Positions 1-9,478 are shown, counted from the first letter of the stretch. The stretch: 64,000 nt of DNA from Embleya scabrispora (GCF_002024165.1 NZ_MWQN01000001.1:3389365-3453364), one strand, 5' to 3'. Numbers and translations are program-made. The notes: generated by a model from the letters alone, not told the origin.

Positions 1-159
1 CACCTCGGCCCCACTCGTGGGCGCTGACGCGCCGACGGGATGCGCCGACGACTCGGGTCGCCGGGCAAGGCCCACATCGCGGCGGTGGTCAGGTGGGGTG
101 GGACGCGCGTCGTGTCGCGAGCCTGGCGTCCCCGACCGCTCGTCCCCCGTGGCGCGTCA

Positions 160-529
160 GCGCCCACGACCCGGGCTGCCCACGCGATCGACGCGCGAAG
201 CGCGGAGAGCGGCGGAGCCGCGGTTTTGTGGGTCGGATGGCCCGGAGCGAAGCGGAGGGACAGCCGGCCCCGAGCGAGGGGCCGCTTTTCTGCGGAGGAG
301 CGAAGCGGGGGAGCAGAAAAGTGGTCCCTCGCGAGCCGGCGCGAAGCGCCCTACAAGAAGCAACGCGGCGCCCGCGACTCCGCCCGCCCACGGGCTTTTT
401 TCGCGAGTCGGGCGTTGCGACCGCCACCCCCGCGGCGCGCCGGCGCCCACGCCCCAGGCCACCCACGCGATCGACGCGCGAAGCACGGGAGCAGAAAAGT
501 GGTCCCTCGCGAGCCGGCGCGAAGCGCCC
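160..529. repeat. Compound direct repeat in the gene-free left end (1-534)
   Basis: No credible gene is seen in 1-534; the open frames there have shadow composition. Two sequence blocks occur twice in the same orientation. Block A (42 bp, about 31 identical at its core) is at 160-201 and 443-484 and ends in GATCGACGCGCGAAGC. Block B (43 bp, identical) is at 309-351 and 487-529 and contains GAGCAGAAAAGTGGTCCCTC. A and B are 107 bp apart in the first copy and 2 bp apart in the second, as if the spacer was lost by recombination between CGAAGC motifs, which recur through the region. Weaker similarity extends upstream of A. Function is unknown; a dispersed intergenic repeat family is possible. Confidence 0.7.
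382..401 (+). terminator. Intrinsic terminator-like hairpin
   Basis: GCCCG, a 4-nt loop, CGGGC, then six T residues. This is the only hairpin plus T-run of classic form in the left end. No plus-strand gene is visible upstream inside the window, so it may be part of the repeat region or end a transcript starting outside. Confidence 0.4.
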
Positions 530-534
530 AACAG

Positions 535-1422
535 TCAGCCCAGCTGCCCCAAACCCTCACACGCGATGCGCTCGAACACCGCCTGGTCCGCCGCAAAAAC
601 CGAATCCGGAATCGGCCAGTGAATGGCCAATTCGGTAATGCCCAGCTCCCGGTAGCGCCCCGCGTAGTCGACGAACGCGTCCATCGAGTCGAGTGGGCGC
701 TCCAGGGTCGAACCCTGGAGGAGGACCCGCTCCAACTCCTCCGGCTTGCGGCCCTCGCTCGCGCAGATGTCGGACAGCCGGGCCAATTGCTCGGCGATCA
801 CCTTCGGGCAGACCTCGGCCGGCACCCCCTTGGGGTCGCGGGTGTCCCCGTAGGTGATCCATCCCTGGCCGTGCCGGGCGGTCAGGCGCATCCCGCGCGG
901 CCCGGTGGCCGCGAGGTACATGGGCACCCGGGGCCGCTGCCGGCCGCCCGGGATCATCCGCACGTCCTCGGCGGTGTAGTAGGTGCCCCGGGAGGTCACG
1001 GCCGGTTCGGACAGCAGCCGGTCGAGCAGGGGGACGAACTCGGCGAGCCGATCCGCGCGCTCCTTCGGGGTCCACGGCTGCCCGCCCAGGGCGGTGGCGT
1101 CGAAGCCGTTGCCGCCCGCGCCGACTCCCGCGATCAACCGGCCGCCGGAGATGTCGTCGATGGCGGCGAGGTCCTTGGCGAGGGTCACCGGGTGGCGGAA
1201 GTTGGGCGAGGTGACCATCGTGCCCAGGCGCAGCCGCTCGGTGGCCGCGGCGGCGGCGGTGAGGGTGGGGATCGCGCCGAACCAGGTGTGCTCCCGGAAG
1301 CTGCGCCAGGACAGGTGGTCGTACGTGTACGCGGCGTGGAAGCCCAGGTCTTCGGCCTGTCGCCAGATCTTTCGGCCCTCGGTCCAACGGTGGATCGGGA
1401 GGATCACAGTGCTCAAACGCAT
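535..1422 (-). CDS. LLM-class F420-dependent oxidoreductase
   Basis: The 295-residue product has the luciferase-like monooxygenase barrel of F420-dependent oxidoreductases. It shows the early HAAYTYDHLSWR segment, the RLRLGTMVTSPNFRHPVTLAK strand-helix typical of this class, and the GGRLIAGVGAGG loop. The open frame runs 83 codons further upstream, but that part has no family character, and MRLSTVILPIHRW is a normal N-terminus, so ATG at 1422 is chosen. The partner is deazaflavin F420, an actinomycete cofactor; the substrate cannot be told. It lies 50 bp downstream of the TetR gene on the same strand and may be co-transcribed with it. The family is clear, the reaction is not. Confidence 0.85.
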   Translation of the reverse strand: MRLSTVILPIHRWTEGRKIWRQAEDLGFHAAYTYDHLSWRSFREHTWFGAIPTLTAAAAATERLRLGTMVTSPNFRHPVTLAKDLAAIDDISGGRLIAGVGAGGNGFDATALGGQPWTPKERADRLAEFVPLLDRLLSEPAVTSRGTYYTAEDVRMIPGGRQRPRVPMYLAATGPRGMRLTARHGQGWITYGDTRDPKGVPAEVCPKVIAEQLARLSDICASEGRKPEELERVLLQGSTLERPLDSMDAFVDYAGRYRELGITELAIHWPIPDSVFAADQAVFERIACEGLGQLG

Positions 1423-1472
1423 CCGTCGACCATACGTGCCCGGTCGGGTCGCCCCCGCGGGCCGGCCTGCCG

Positions 1473-2072
1473 CTACCGCACGAACGCCCCCGCCCGGGTG
1501 GCCGCCTCGGCCGCCGCCGCCGCGCGGTCCGCGCTCGCCTCGTCGAGCGGGTCGCCACTGGCCAGGAGTCGGTAGTACAGCGGCGCCGACACCGCCCGGA
1601 TCACCTCGTGCGGATCGGTGCCCACCGGCGCCTCGCCGCGCTCGATCGCGGCGGTCACACACGGCGCCCATTCACCCACGCGCGTGGCGTAGAAGGCGTG
1701 CAGCGCCGCCGCGGTCCGCGCGTCGCAGGTCGCCGCCGCGATCACCGCCTTGAACAGCGCGCCCTGGCGCTCGTCCACCAGCGTGCGGCGGACCAGGTGC
1801 GCGTTGGTGCGCAGGTCGCCGAGCAGCGAGCCGGTCTCGGTTCGCGACACCGAGCTGTCCGCCATCTCCACCAGCAGGTCCGCGACCAGGCCCGTGGCGC
1901 TGCCCCAGCGCCGGTACACGGTGGTCTTGCCGACCTCGGCGCGCTGTGCCACCTCGGCCAGGTCCAGTCCGGCGAAGCCCCGCTCGGCGAGCAGGTCCCC
2001 GGCCGCGCGCAGGACCGCCTCGCGCACCCGGGCGGTGCGTCCACCGGGGCGGACGGTGCCTTCCGATGTCAT
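1473..2072 (-). CDS. TetR/AcrR family transcriptional repressor
   Basis: 199 residues. The N-terminal helix-turn-helix domain (about residues 15-62) has the typical EVAQRAEVGKTTVYRRWGS recognition helix. The C-terminal ligand domain (about 80-195) resembles the TetR_C group seen in regulators of efflux pumps. It is transcribed divergently from the MFS exporter at 2176, and the 103-bp gap holds a perfect 8+8 palindrome (2125-2148) and a matching half-site TAACGGGA next to its own start. By analogy with such pairs it should repress both genes until a drug-like ligand binds; this is inference from layout. Confidence 0.9.
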   Translation of the reverse strand: MTSEGTVRPGGRTARVREAVLRAAGDLLAERGFAGLDLAEVAQRAEVGKTTVYRRWGSATGLVADLLVEMADSSVSRTETGSLLGDLRTNAHLVRRTLVDERQGALFKAVIAAATCDARTAAALHAFYATRVGEWAPCVTAAIERGEAPVGTDPHEVIRAVSAPLYYRLLASGDPLDEASADRAAAAAEAATRAGAFVR

Positions 2073-2124
2073 AACGGGACTCCTGTTCCATTAAGTCGAT
2101 CCATCGTGCTACCTTCTGAGCATC

Positions 2125-2148
2125 TTAACGGGAAAGAAGACCCGTTAA
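2125..2148. promoter_or_regulatory. Palindromic TetR operator between regulator and MFS exporter
   Basis: TTAACGGG, 8-bp spacer, CCCGTTAA: a perfect inverted repeat centred 39 bp before the MFS start. A half-site, TAACGGGA, lies at 2072-2079 at the start of the TetR gene. Location and symmetry suit the divergent TetR protein. Confidence 0.75.
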
Positions 2149-2175
2149 CACGTCGGATCCGCTCGGGAGGCGCAC

Positions 2176-3660
2176 ATGTCCACGCTCGATCACCGCACCA
2201 GGCCCGTCGAGGCCCCACCCGTCACCCCTGCCGAGCCGACCGACGCGGCCGGTTCGACCGGCGCCCGGATGACCGGGCAGCAGAAGCTGGTGCTGACCCT
2301 GCTGCTGGGCGCCCAGTTCATGATCGCGGTGGACTTCTCGATCCTGAACGTCGCACTGCCGGTGGTCGGCGAGGGTCTGGGCTTCTCGCTGAACAACCTC
2401 CAGTGGGTGGCCACCGCGTTCGCGCTGACCGCCGCCGGCTTCACGCTGCTGTTCGGCCGGGTGGCCGACCTGTTCGGCCGCAAGCGCCTGTTCCTGGGCG
2501 GCATGGCCCTGCTCGGCGCCTCCTCCGCCCTGGGCGGTTTCGCCACGTCCCCCGAGATGTTGCTGATCGCCCGGGTGCTCCAGGGGCTGGCCACCGCGGC
2601 GGTGACCCCCGCCGGTCTGTCGCTGCTGACCACCGCGTTCAAGGAGGGGCCACAGCGGGATCGGGCGCTGGGTCTCAACGGTGCGCTGATGTCGGCCGGC
2701 TTCACCGCCGGCGCGGTGCTCGGCGGGCTGCTCACCGATCTGCTGTCCTGGCGCTGGGCGTTCTTCGTCAACGTGCCCGTCGCCGCGCTGGTGCTGATCC
2801 TCGCGCCGTCCGCGATCACCGACTCGCGGCCCAGCGGGCGGCCCCGGCTCGACGTGCCCGGCGCGATCGCGGTCACCGGCGGTCTGCTGGCCCTGGTGTT
2901 CGGCCTCACCCAGGCGGGCGCCGAGGGCTGGGGGCAGCCCACCACGCTCGGCGCGCTGGCCGCCGGTGCGGTGCTCCTCGTCGCGTTCTGGTTCATCGAG
3001 CAGCGCTCCACCTCGCCGCTGGTCCCGGTCGGCATCATGAAGCGCCGCACCGTGCTGTGGGGGAACATCACCGGCCTGATCGCCTTCGTCACCGAGACCT
3101 CGCTGGTCTTCCTGCTCACGCTCTACCTGCAGGAGGTCCTGGGCTACTCGCCGCTGGCCACCGGGCTCGCCTTCGGTGTCCTGGGCATCGGCACCGTGCT
3201 CGGCGGCACCCTCGGCGGGCGGGTGGTGGGCCGCTTCGGCACCCGCACCACGATCGTCGCGGGCGGCGTGGTCCAGGCGCTGGCCACCCTGTCGCTGGTC
3301 GCGCTCGGCAACTCCGGCGGCTGGATCTGGCTGCTGCTCGCGGCCACCTTCGTCGGCGGGGTGGGCAACATGCTGATGATCGTCGGCTTCATGATCACCG
3401 CGACCTCCGGCCTGCCGGACGCCGAACAGGGCCTGGCCACCGGCCTGGCCACGATGACCCAGCAGGTCGGCATCACGATGGGCATCCCGATCATGAGCGC
3501 CATCGCCACCGCGCGGATGAGCTCGCTCGGCGACACCGGGCCCGACGCGGTGTTGTCCGGGGTCGCCGTCGCGATCCTGGTCGACTCGGCCCTGGTTCTG
3601 CTCGGCGCCCTGCTCGCGGCGGTGTTCCTGGCGCCGCGCCGGGACCGCGACCGGGTCTGA
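2176..3660 (+). CDS. MFS drug-efflux transporter, DHA2 (EmrB/QacA) family
   Basis: 494 residues with about 14 hydrophobic segments, the length and topology of DHA2 antiporters. After a polar N-terminal tail of about 35 residues comes TM1 with QFMIAVDFSILNVALP (the family motif where the first acidic residue sits in the membrane), then motif A after TM2 (GRVADLFGRKRLFLGG) and motif C-like sequence in TM5. A Shine-Dalgarno-like GGGAGG precedes ATG 2176. It probably exports a toxic or self-made compound by proton exchange. The divergent TetR gene and the operator at 2125-2148 imply ligand-induced expression. The substrate cannot be read from sequence. Confidence 0.9.
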   Translation: MSTLDHRTRPVEAPPVTPAEPTDAAGSTGARMTGQQKLVLTLLLGAQFMIAVDFSILNVALPVVGEGLGFSLNNLQWVATAFALTAAGFTLLFGRVADLFGRKRLFLGGMALLGASSALGGFATSPEMLLIARVLQGLATAAVTPAGLSLLTTAFKEGPQRDRALGLNGALMSAGFTAGAVLGGLLTDLLSWRWAFFVNVPVAALVLILAPSAITDSRPSGRPRLDVPGAIAVTGGLLALVFGLTQAGAEGWGQPTTLGALAAGAVLLVAFWFIEQRSTSPLVPVGIMKRRTVLWGNITGLIAFVTETSLVFLLTLYLQEVLGYSPLATGLAFGVLGIGTVLGGTLGGRVVGRFGTRTTIVAGGVVQALATLSLVALGNSGGWIWLLLAATFVGGVGNMLMIVGFMITATSGLPDAEQGLATGLATMTQQVGITMGIPIMSAIATARMSSLGDTGPDAVLSGVAVAILVDSALVLLGALLAAVFLAPRRDRDRV

Positions 3661-3725
3661 GGGTGGGGCCGGGTCCGAGGTGGGGGCGGGAACGCCCCCA
3701 CCTCGGTATCGCATGTGGTGTGCAG

Positions 3726-3735
3726 CTACTTGTAG
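3726..3735. promoter_or_regulatory. Possible GntR/FadR self-operator
   Basis: CTAC-TT-GTAG inverted repeat about 35 bp before the regulator start, in the region where FadR-type proteins usually bind their own promoter. Short, so only tentative. The gene has a strong AGGAGG ribosome site at 3761-3766. Confidence 0.35.
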
Positions 3736-3770
3736 GATGACTGGGCAACCCCACGAATCCAGGAGGGTCC

Positions 3771-4559
3771 ATGTCGCTCCAGGCCGCCGGCAGACGCTCG
3801 CTCGTCGACGACGCGATCGACCAGCTCCGCGCCCAACTCACCGCCGGGACCTGGCCGGTCGGCTCGCGCATCCCCAGCGAGAGCGTGATCGCCGAGCGGC
3901 TCCGGGTCGGCCGGAACACGGTGCGCGAGGCGATCCGGGTGCTGGTGCACGCGGGGATGCTGGAGTCCCGCCAGGGCGACGGGACGTATGTACGCTCCCT
4001 CACCGACCCGGGCGACCTGGTCCGCCGGATCGAGCACGCGGACCTGCGGGACATCTTCGAGATGCGTCGGGCGCTGGACGTGGAGGCCGCCCGGCTCGCC
4101 GCCCAGCGGCGCGACCTCGCCGACCTGGAACGGATTCGCCGCGCCCTGGCCAGGCGCGGCGCGGCCGACGGCAGCGCGGACACCCCCGAGCCGCACGACT
4201 TCGACCGCGGCGAGGTCGCCGAGGGCGAGTTGGACGACCTGGTCGAGCAGGACGTGGCCTTCCACACCGCGATCGCGATCGCGTCGCACAACTCGGCGAT
4301 GGTGGCCACGTACCGCTGGTTCAGCGACTCGCTGTGGCGCGCCATCCGCACGGTGGTCGGCGACGGCACCCTGCCGGACGCGTCGCACGCGCTGCACGTG
4401 GCCCTGGCCGACGCGATCGAGGCGGGCGATCCGGACGCGGCCGAGCGGGCCGTACGGGAGATCCTCGAGCCCGCCGTGGTGGCCCTGGACACCCTGCTGC
4501 ACGACCGTGCCCCGCACGACCCCCCGACCGAGCACCATCCGATGGAGCACGACGCATGA
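3771..4559 (+). CDS. GntR-type regulator, FadR subfamily (FCD domain)
   Basis: 262 residues. The winged helix (about 5-72) includes the GntR signature SESVIAERLRVGRNTVREAI, and the all-helical FCD domain follows (about 85-245). FCD metal/ligand residues are plausible at D-x-x-x-x-H in the DLVEQDVAFHTAIA segment. AGGAGG sits 5 bp before ATG. The stop overlaps the next start (ATGA), so the regulator and the CynX-type transporter form an operon. Regulators of this group sense small carboxylates or similar metabolites, and linkage suggests the same ligand is handled by the transporter. The short tail after the FCD domain carries no known motif. Confidence 0.9.
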   Translation: MSLQAAGRRSLVDDAIDQLRAQLTAGTWPVGSRIPSESVIAERLRVGRNTVREAIRVLVHAGMLESRQGDGTYVRSLTDPGDLVRRIEHADLRDIFEMRRALDVEAARLAAQRRDLADLERIRRALARRGAADGSADTPEPHDFDRGEVAEGELDDLVEQDVAFHTAIAIASHNSAMVATYRWFSDSLWRAIRTVVGDGTLPDASHALHVALADAIEAGDPDAAERAVREILEPAVVALDTLLHDRAPHDPPTEHHPMEHDA

Positions 4560-5769
4560 GCACGACCGACCTGCGGATATCCCCGAACGCCAAGACCACC
4601 GCGAAGGCCGGCGGTGGCGCGCTGTTGCTCGCGGGCATCGTGTTGATCGCGCTGAACATGCGGGCCGGACTGTCGAGCGTGTCGCCGCTGGTGGGCGAAC
4701 TGCGCGACGTGTTCCACCTGTCGGCTACCACGGGCAGTCTGATCACCGCGATACCCGTGTTGTTCCTGGGCCTGATCTCGCCGCTCGCGCCGGTCGCGGC
4801 GCGGCGGTTCGGCACCGAACTCGTGCTGCTCGGCGCGCTCGTCGTGGTGGGCGCCGGGATCCTGCTGCGGATGGTGCCCGCGCTGGGCGCGCTGTTCGCG
4901 GGCGGTGCGCTCGTGGGGGCGGGATCGCGGTGCTGAACGTGCTGATGCCGGGTGTGGTCAAGCGCGAGTTCCCGGATCGGGCCGCGGTGATGATCGGGGT
5001 CTACAGCGCGGCCATGGTGCTCGGCGCGGCGGTCTCGGCGGGTGCGACGGTGCCGCTGGAGAACGCGATCGGGCACGGCTGGCAACCGGCCATGGGCTGC
5101 TGGGCGCTGCTCGCCGTCGCGGCGGTGGCGGTCTGGCTGCCGCACGTCCGGCGCCGGCGCGGGGCCGCGGCGGGCGCGATGCCGCATGTGGCGGGGCTGT
5201 GGAAGTCGCCGCTGGCCTGGCTGGTGACGGGCTTCATGGGTCTGCAGTCGCTGCTGTTCTATGTGCTGCTGGCCTGGATGCCGACGATCCTCACCGACCA
5301 CGGGATGAGCAAGGGCACCGCGGCGGCGATCTTCGCGTTCAACACCTTCGTGCAGATCCCGTCCTCGCTCGCGGGGTCGATCATCGCCGGCCGGATGCGC
5401 AACCAGAGTGCGCTGGTGGTCGGTTCGGTCGGTCTGGTCGCGGCCGGGTACGTGGGGCTGATGCTCGCGCCCACGGGCGGGGCGTGGCTTTGGGCGGTGC
5501 TGCTGGGGCTGGGGCAGGGCGGTGCGGTGTCGCTGGCGCTGACCCTGATCGTGTTGCGGTCGCCCGATTCGAATACGGCGGCGCAGTTGTCCGGGATGGC
5601 TCAGGCGGTCGGCTACGTGGTGGCCGCGTTCGGGCCGTTGGCGGCCGGGGCGCTGCGGCAGGTCACCGGGGGGTGGACGGTGCCGATCGTGGTGATGCTG
5701 GTGCTGTGTGCTTGTGCGGTGGGGTGCGGGGTGGGGGCTTCGCGGCCCGGGCATGTGCGGGTGGGGTGA
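4556..5769 (+). pseudogene. CynX/NimT-type MFS transporter, interrupted by a one-base frameshift
   Basis: Starts at ATG 4556 in ATGA overlap with the FadR-type gene. The first frame gives a normal N-terminal half (SPLVGELRDVFHLS, LITAIPVLFLGLISPLAP, then TM3-TM4) and hits TGA at 4934-4936. The other half continues in the -1 frame from AVLNVLMPGVVKREFPDRAA to the stop at 5769. Adding one G near 4921-4923 (GGGGGCGGGATC) restores GALVGAGIAVLNVL and a protein of about 404 residues, the usual size for the cyanate/nitroimidazole-type MFS family. The break is in a G run, so a sequencing deletion is as likely as a real mutation. If intact, it would import or export an anionic or aromatic metabolite sensed by the upstream regulator. 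Confidence 0.8.
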
Positions 5770-5929
5770 GGGGTTTTTGTGCCCACCCGCCCGGCCCGTT
5801 GCGTGAGCCGGGAAGGCTGCGGATTTCGGGCATCGGGGGCGCCCTCTGGGGCCTCGCGGCCGGATGAGGTGCCTCGGGCCTCCGGCCCGGGCTCCGCGCT
5901 CGGGCTCCGATCCCACACGCGGACTCCGG

Positions 5930-6433
5930 CCCGGGTGTCGGGCTCCGGGTTCGGGCGTTGGGTTCGGGCGTTGGGTTCGGGCGTTGGGCTCGGGGTTGGG
6001 CTCTTGGCCTGTGTTCGGGCCCGGGCGCGGGTGTCGGGCTCCGGCTCGGGTCCGGGTGTCGGGCCGGGGCGTTGGAGTCCGGTTGTCGGGTGTTGTGGTC
6101 TGGGGCCGGCTCGGGGGGTTCGGCTCCGCTCGGGTCCGGGTGTCGGGCTTGGGCGACGGAGTCCGGGCCTCGGGTGTTGTGGTTACGGGTCGGGCTCGGG
6201 GGTCCGGCTTCGGCTCGGGCCGCCCGGGTGTCGGGCTTGGGCGATGGAGTTCGGGCCTCGGGTGTTGGGGTCAGGGGTCGGGCTCGGGTGTCCGGCTTCG
6301 GTTCGGGCCGCCCGGGTGTCGGGCTCTGATGTTGGAGTCCGGGCCTCGGGTGATGTGGTTGCGGGTCGGGCTCGGGGGCCGGGCTTCGGCTCGGGCCGCC
6401 CGGGGGTTGGGCTCTGGTGTTGGAGTTCGGGCC
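5930..6433. repeat. 88-bp tandem repeat array (minisatellite) in a convergent intergenic region
   Basis: The word GGGTGTCGGG or its variant recurs at 6138, 6226, 6314 and 6402, exactly 88 bp apart, inside nearly identical units rich in CGGGCTCGGG and GGGCCTCGGG. Less regular copies (84 bp and shorter spacings) precede them, and three 13-bp copies of GTTCGGGCGTTGG lie at 5949-5987. The strand is strongly biased: G and T on plus. The array fills the 669 bp between the transporter stop (5769) and the HAD gene stop (6439). 88 is not a multiple of three, so it is unlikely to code for protein despite long open frames. Confidence 0.85.
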
Positions 6434-6438
6434 TGGGG

Positions 6439-7236
6439 TCAGGGGGTGGGGAACAGGCGTTCCAGGACTACCGCTACGCCGTCCTCCGTGTTGGACAGGG
6501 TGACCTCGTCCGCGACGGCGAGCAGTTCGGCGTGGGCGTTGGCCATGGCCACCCCGTGGGCCGCCCAGCGGAACATGGTGACGTCGTTGGGCATGTCGCC
6601 GAACGCGATGGTGTCCGCGGCCCTGGCCCCGAGCCTGCGCGCCGCCAGGGACAGGCCGACCGCCTTGCTCAGCCCCACCGGCAACGCCTCGACGATGCCG
6701 GTACCGGCGTGCGTGAGGTCGACCAGACCGGCGCAGATCTTCCGGGCGCACGCGGTCAACCGGTCGTCGTCGTAGTCCGGGTGGTACAGGTAGAGCTTGA
6801 GGATCGGCTCGGACCACAACTCCTCCCGGTCCGCCACGGTCTGCACCGGCAGCAGGGACTCGTAGCGGTAGCCGTCCTCGATCACCACCCGACCGGCCAG
6901 ACCGTCGCGGCTGACCGCGAACCGTACCCCGCCCAGTTCGGCGGTGAGTCGTTCCACGGCCAGCCGGGCCAGTTGCCGGTCCAGGGTGACCGAGGTCAAC
7001 AGCCGGTCCTCGCCCGCGTGGTAGACCTGCGCACCCTGACCGCAGACGGCGAGCCCCCGGTAGCCGAGCGCGTCGAACACCGGACGGGTCCATCCCACGG
7101 CGCGGCCCGTCACTATCACGTGCCGCGCACCGGCCTCGGCGACCCGGACGAGCGCCGCGCGATTGCGCGCGGAGACCGTGTGGTCCTCGCGCAGGAGCGT
7201 GCCGTCCAGGTCGGTCGCGACCAGGGTGAAGGTCAC
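6439..7236 (-). CDS. HAD-superfamily phosphatase, Cof type (subclass IIB)
   Basis: 265 residues with the four HAD motifs: DLDGTLL near residue 10 (nucleophile Asp and general-acid Asp), VIVTGRA (motif II), a conserved Lys in motif III around [13 protein letters not shown], and [10 protein letters not shown] (motif IV). The long C2 cap between motifs II and III marks the Cof group, which dephosphorylates sugar phosphates, FMN or similar. The start ATG overlaps the serS stop by 4 bp (ATGA), so the two are co-transcribed; this serS-HAD pairing is common in Streptomyces as I recall it. It ends against the tandem repeat array. The substrate is unknown. Confidence 0.9.
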   Translation of the reverse strand: MTFTLVATDLDGTLLREDHTVSARNRAALVRVAEAGARHVIVTGRAVGWTRPVFDALGYRGLAVCGQGAQVYHAGEDRLLTSVTLDRQLARLAVERLTAELGGVRFAVSRDGLAGRVVIEDGYRYESLLPVQTVADREELWSEPILKLYLYHPDYDDDRLTACARKICAGLVDLTHAGTGIVEALPVGLSKAVGLSLAARRLGARAADTIAFGDMPNDVTMFRWAAHGVAMANAHAELLAVADEVTLSNTEDGVAVVLERLFPTP

Positions 7237-8516
7237 GCCTGCACCGGTTCGAGGACCTCACGACCCCCGAGGAAGGGCCGCAGCGCCTCGGGGACGACCA
7301 CCGAGCCGTCCTCGCGCTGGTGGTTCTCCAGGATCGCCACGATGGTGCGGGGCACCGCGCACAGCGTGCCGTTGAGCGTGGCGAGCGGGCGGGTGCCCTG
7401 TTCGTCGCGCATCCGCACCTGGAGCCGGCGGGCCTGGAACTCGGTGCAGTTCGAGGTGGACGTGACCTCGCGGTACTTGCCCTGGGTCGGGATCCACGCC
7501 TCGATGTCGAACTTGCGCGCGGCGGACGCGCCGAGGTCGCCCGACGCGACGTCGATCACCCGGTAGGGCAGTTCGAGCCGGTTCAGGAACTCCTTCTCCC
7601 ACGCGAGCAGGCGGCGGTGCTCCGCCTCGGCCTCCTCCGGCGCGACGAAGGAGAACATCTCCACCTTGTCGAACTGGTGCACCCGGATGATGCCGCGCGT
7701 GTCCTTGCCGTACGTCCCGGCCTCACGGCGGAAGCACGGCGAGAAACCGGCGTAGCGCAGCGGCAGTTCGGCGGCCGGGATGATCTCGTCCATGTGGTAC
7801 GCCGCGAGCGGTACCTCGGCGGTGCCCACGAGGTAGTAGTCGTCGGCCTCCAGGTGGAACACGTTCTCCGCGGCCTGGCCGAGGAACCCGGTGCCCTCCA
7901 TCGCCGCCGGACGCACCAGCGCGGGCGTCAGCATCGGCGTGAACCCGGCCTCGGTCGCCTGCGCGACGGCCATGTTGACCAGCGCCAGTTCGAGCAGCGC
8001 GCCGACGCCGGTGAGGTAGTAGAAGCGCGAGCCGGACACCTTAGCGGCCCGCTCGACATCGATCGCCTTGAGCATGCGCCCGAGTTCGACGTGGTCGCGC
8101 GGCTCGAAGCCCTCGACCGCGAAGTCGCGCCGGGCGCCGATCTCCTCGATCGTGACGAAGTCCTCCTCGCCGCCGACCGGTGCGTCGGGGTCGATGAGGT
8201 TGGCCAGCGACTTGAGCAGCCGGTCGGTATCCGCCTTGGCCTCGGCCTGCTCGGCGTCGGCCGCCTTGACCTCCGCGGCCAGCGTCTGGGCCCGGGTCAG
8301 CAACTCCTGCCGCTCGTCGCCCTTGGCCTTGGAGACCTGCTTGCCGATCGACTTCTGCTCGTTGCGCAGCGCGTCGAACCGGGAGCCGGACGAGCGGCGG
8401 AGCTCGTCCGCGGCGAGCAGCGCGTCGACGATGGTCTCGTCCTCGCCGCGGGCACGCTGCGAAGCGCGGACACGGTCGGGATCCTCACGGAGCAGTCGCA
8501 GGTCGATCACGGGCAA
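7233..8516 (-). CDS. serS: Seryl-tRNA synthetase
   Basis: 427 residues, standard for bacterial SerRS. It begins [23 protein letters not shown] with initial MPV, followed by the antiparallel coiled coil (about 30-105) that grips the long variable arm of tRNA-Ser. The class II core shows motif 2 ([21 protein letters not shown] region, Arg for ATP) and motif 3 ([18 protein letters not shown]). It charges tRNA-Ser; two tRNA-Ser genes (UGA and GCU anticodons) lie further right in this window. It forms an operon with the HAD phosphatase and is divergent from the PAP2 gene, with 125 bp between. No T-box was seen in the leader. Confidence 0.97.
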   Translation of the reverse strand: MPVIDLRLLREDPDRVRASQRARGEDETIVDALLAADELRRSSGSRFDALRNEQKSIGKQVSKAKGDERQELLTRAQTLAAEVKAADAEQAEAKADTDRLLKSLANLIDPDAPVGGEEDFVTIEEIGARRDFAVEGFEPRDHVELGRMLKAIDVERAAKVSGSRFYYLTGVGALLELALVNMAVAQATEAGFTPMLTPALVRPAAMEGTGFLGQAAENVFHLEADDYYLVGTAEVPLAAYHMDEIIPAAELPLRYAGFSPCFRREAGTYGKDTRGIIRVHQFDKVEMFSFVAPEEAEAEHRRLLAWEKEFLNRLELPYRVIDVASGDLGASAARKFDIEAWIPTQGKYREVTSTSNCTEFQARRLQVRMRDEQGTRPLATLNGTLCAVPRTIVAILENHQREDGSVVVPEALRPFLGGREVLEPVQA

Positions 8517-8641
8517 AGCCTACCGGGGCCCCGCCAACGGATTTCGCGACCGCGGCGTCCCGGCACGATCGCGGGCGTTCCGTGTACGACTTCGGCCGCG
8601 GAAGTGAACGTACGGGACCGGATTCGGGTTATGAATGAACA

Positions 8642-9457
8642 ATGACCTCCTCCCCAGGCTGGGTCGGCAGGCGCCTCGACCCCGACCGGCGTTTCGGGCT
8701 CAGGATGACCCTGGCCGCGCTCGCCCTGCTCATCGGCGCGTTGCCGTTCGGGGTGCTGGCGGCTCTGGTGGAGACCAAGTGGTCGCCGCTGCTCGACCTC
8801 GACCGGGACGTCGCGACCGACCTCAACGACTGGGTCCGCGCCCACCCCGCCTGGCAGCACACGCTGCTGTTCCTGACCGACTGGGTCTGGGATCCCAACG
8901 TGTACCGGTTGCTGGTCGCGATCATGTGCGGGTGGTTGTGGTGGCGCGGCGCGCGGCGGCTCGTGGTGTGGGCCGCCACGAGCATGCTCCTCGCCGGGCT
9001 GCTCGGCGCGCTGCTCAAGTTCGTCTTCACCCGGGCCCGGCCGAACCTGCCGCATCCGGTGCACCACTCCGACGGCTGGTCCTTTCCGTCCGGACACGCG
9101 CTGACCGGTGTGGTCGGCCCCGGCGTGCTGCTGCTGGCGCTGCTGCCGCTGATTCCCCGCGTGTGCCGGCCGTTCGCGTGGGTGCTCGCGATCGGCTCGG
9201 CGGTGGGCGTCGCGTTCACCCGGGTCGCGCTCGGCGTGCACTACGTGACGGACGTGGTGGGCGGCTGGGTGCTCGGCCTGATCGTGCTCGCGGTGACCTC
9301 CGCGGTGTTCGAGTGGTGGCGCCGCGACGCCGGACTGCGCGCGGTGGACGCCACCGACGAGGGCTTGGAGCCGGAGATCGACGGCGACGATCCGGATCCG
9401 GAGATTGCACACATTCACCCCGGAACCGACCGTGACTCCCCGCACGGGCGGAACTGA
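8642..9457 (+). CDS. PAP2-family membrane phosphatase
   Basis: 271 residues, about six membrane segments. The phosphatase motifs are complete: K-x6-RP as KFVFTRARPNLP, PSGH as SFPSGHALTG, and the last motif as TRVALGVHYVTD with the catalytic His. Such enzymes remove phosphate from lipid phosphates (phosphatidate, undecaprenyl diphosphate) on the outer face of the membrane. It is followed 22 bp later by a second PAP2 gene fused to a lipid-kinase domain, so the pair probably belongs to one lipid-phosphate cycle. The acidic C-terminal tail (about 235-271) has no recognised domain. Confidence 0.9.
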   Translation: MTSSPGWVGRRLDPDRRFGLRMTLAALALLIGALPFGVLAALVETKWSPLLDLDRDVATDLNDWVRAHPAWQHTLLFLTDWVWDPNVYRLLVAIMCGWLWWRGARRLVVWAATSMLLAGLLGALLKFVFTRARPNLPHPVHHSDGWSFPSGHALTGVVGPGVLLLALLPLIPRVCRPFAWVLAIGSAVGVAFTRVALGVHYVTDVVGGWVLGLIVLAVTSAVFEWWRRDAGLRAVDATDEGLEPEIDGDDPDPEIAHIHPGTDRDSPHGRN

Positions 9458-9478
9458 ACGATCCATCGCCGGGTAAGA

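Noticed and set aside
40-1575. Long plus-strand open frame over the left end and the oxidoreductase gene
   Set aside because: It is antisense to a clear F420-oxidoreductase and has the Arg/Gly/Pro-rich composition of GC-driven shadow frames.
5663-7261. 532-codon minus-strand frame through the tandem repeats
   Set aside because: The repeat period is not a multiple of three, the composition is Pro/Arg/His-rich, and most of it is antisense or out of frame to the HAD gene.
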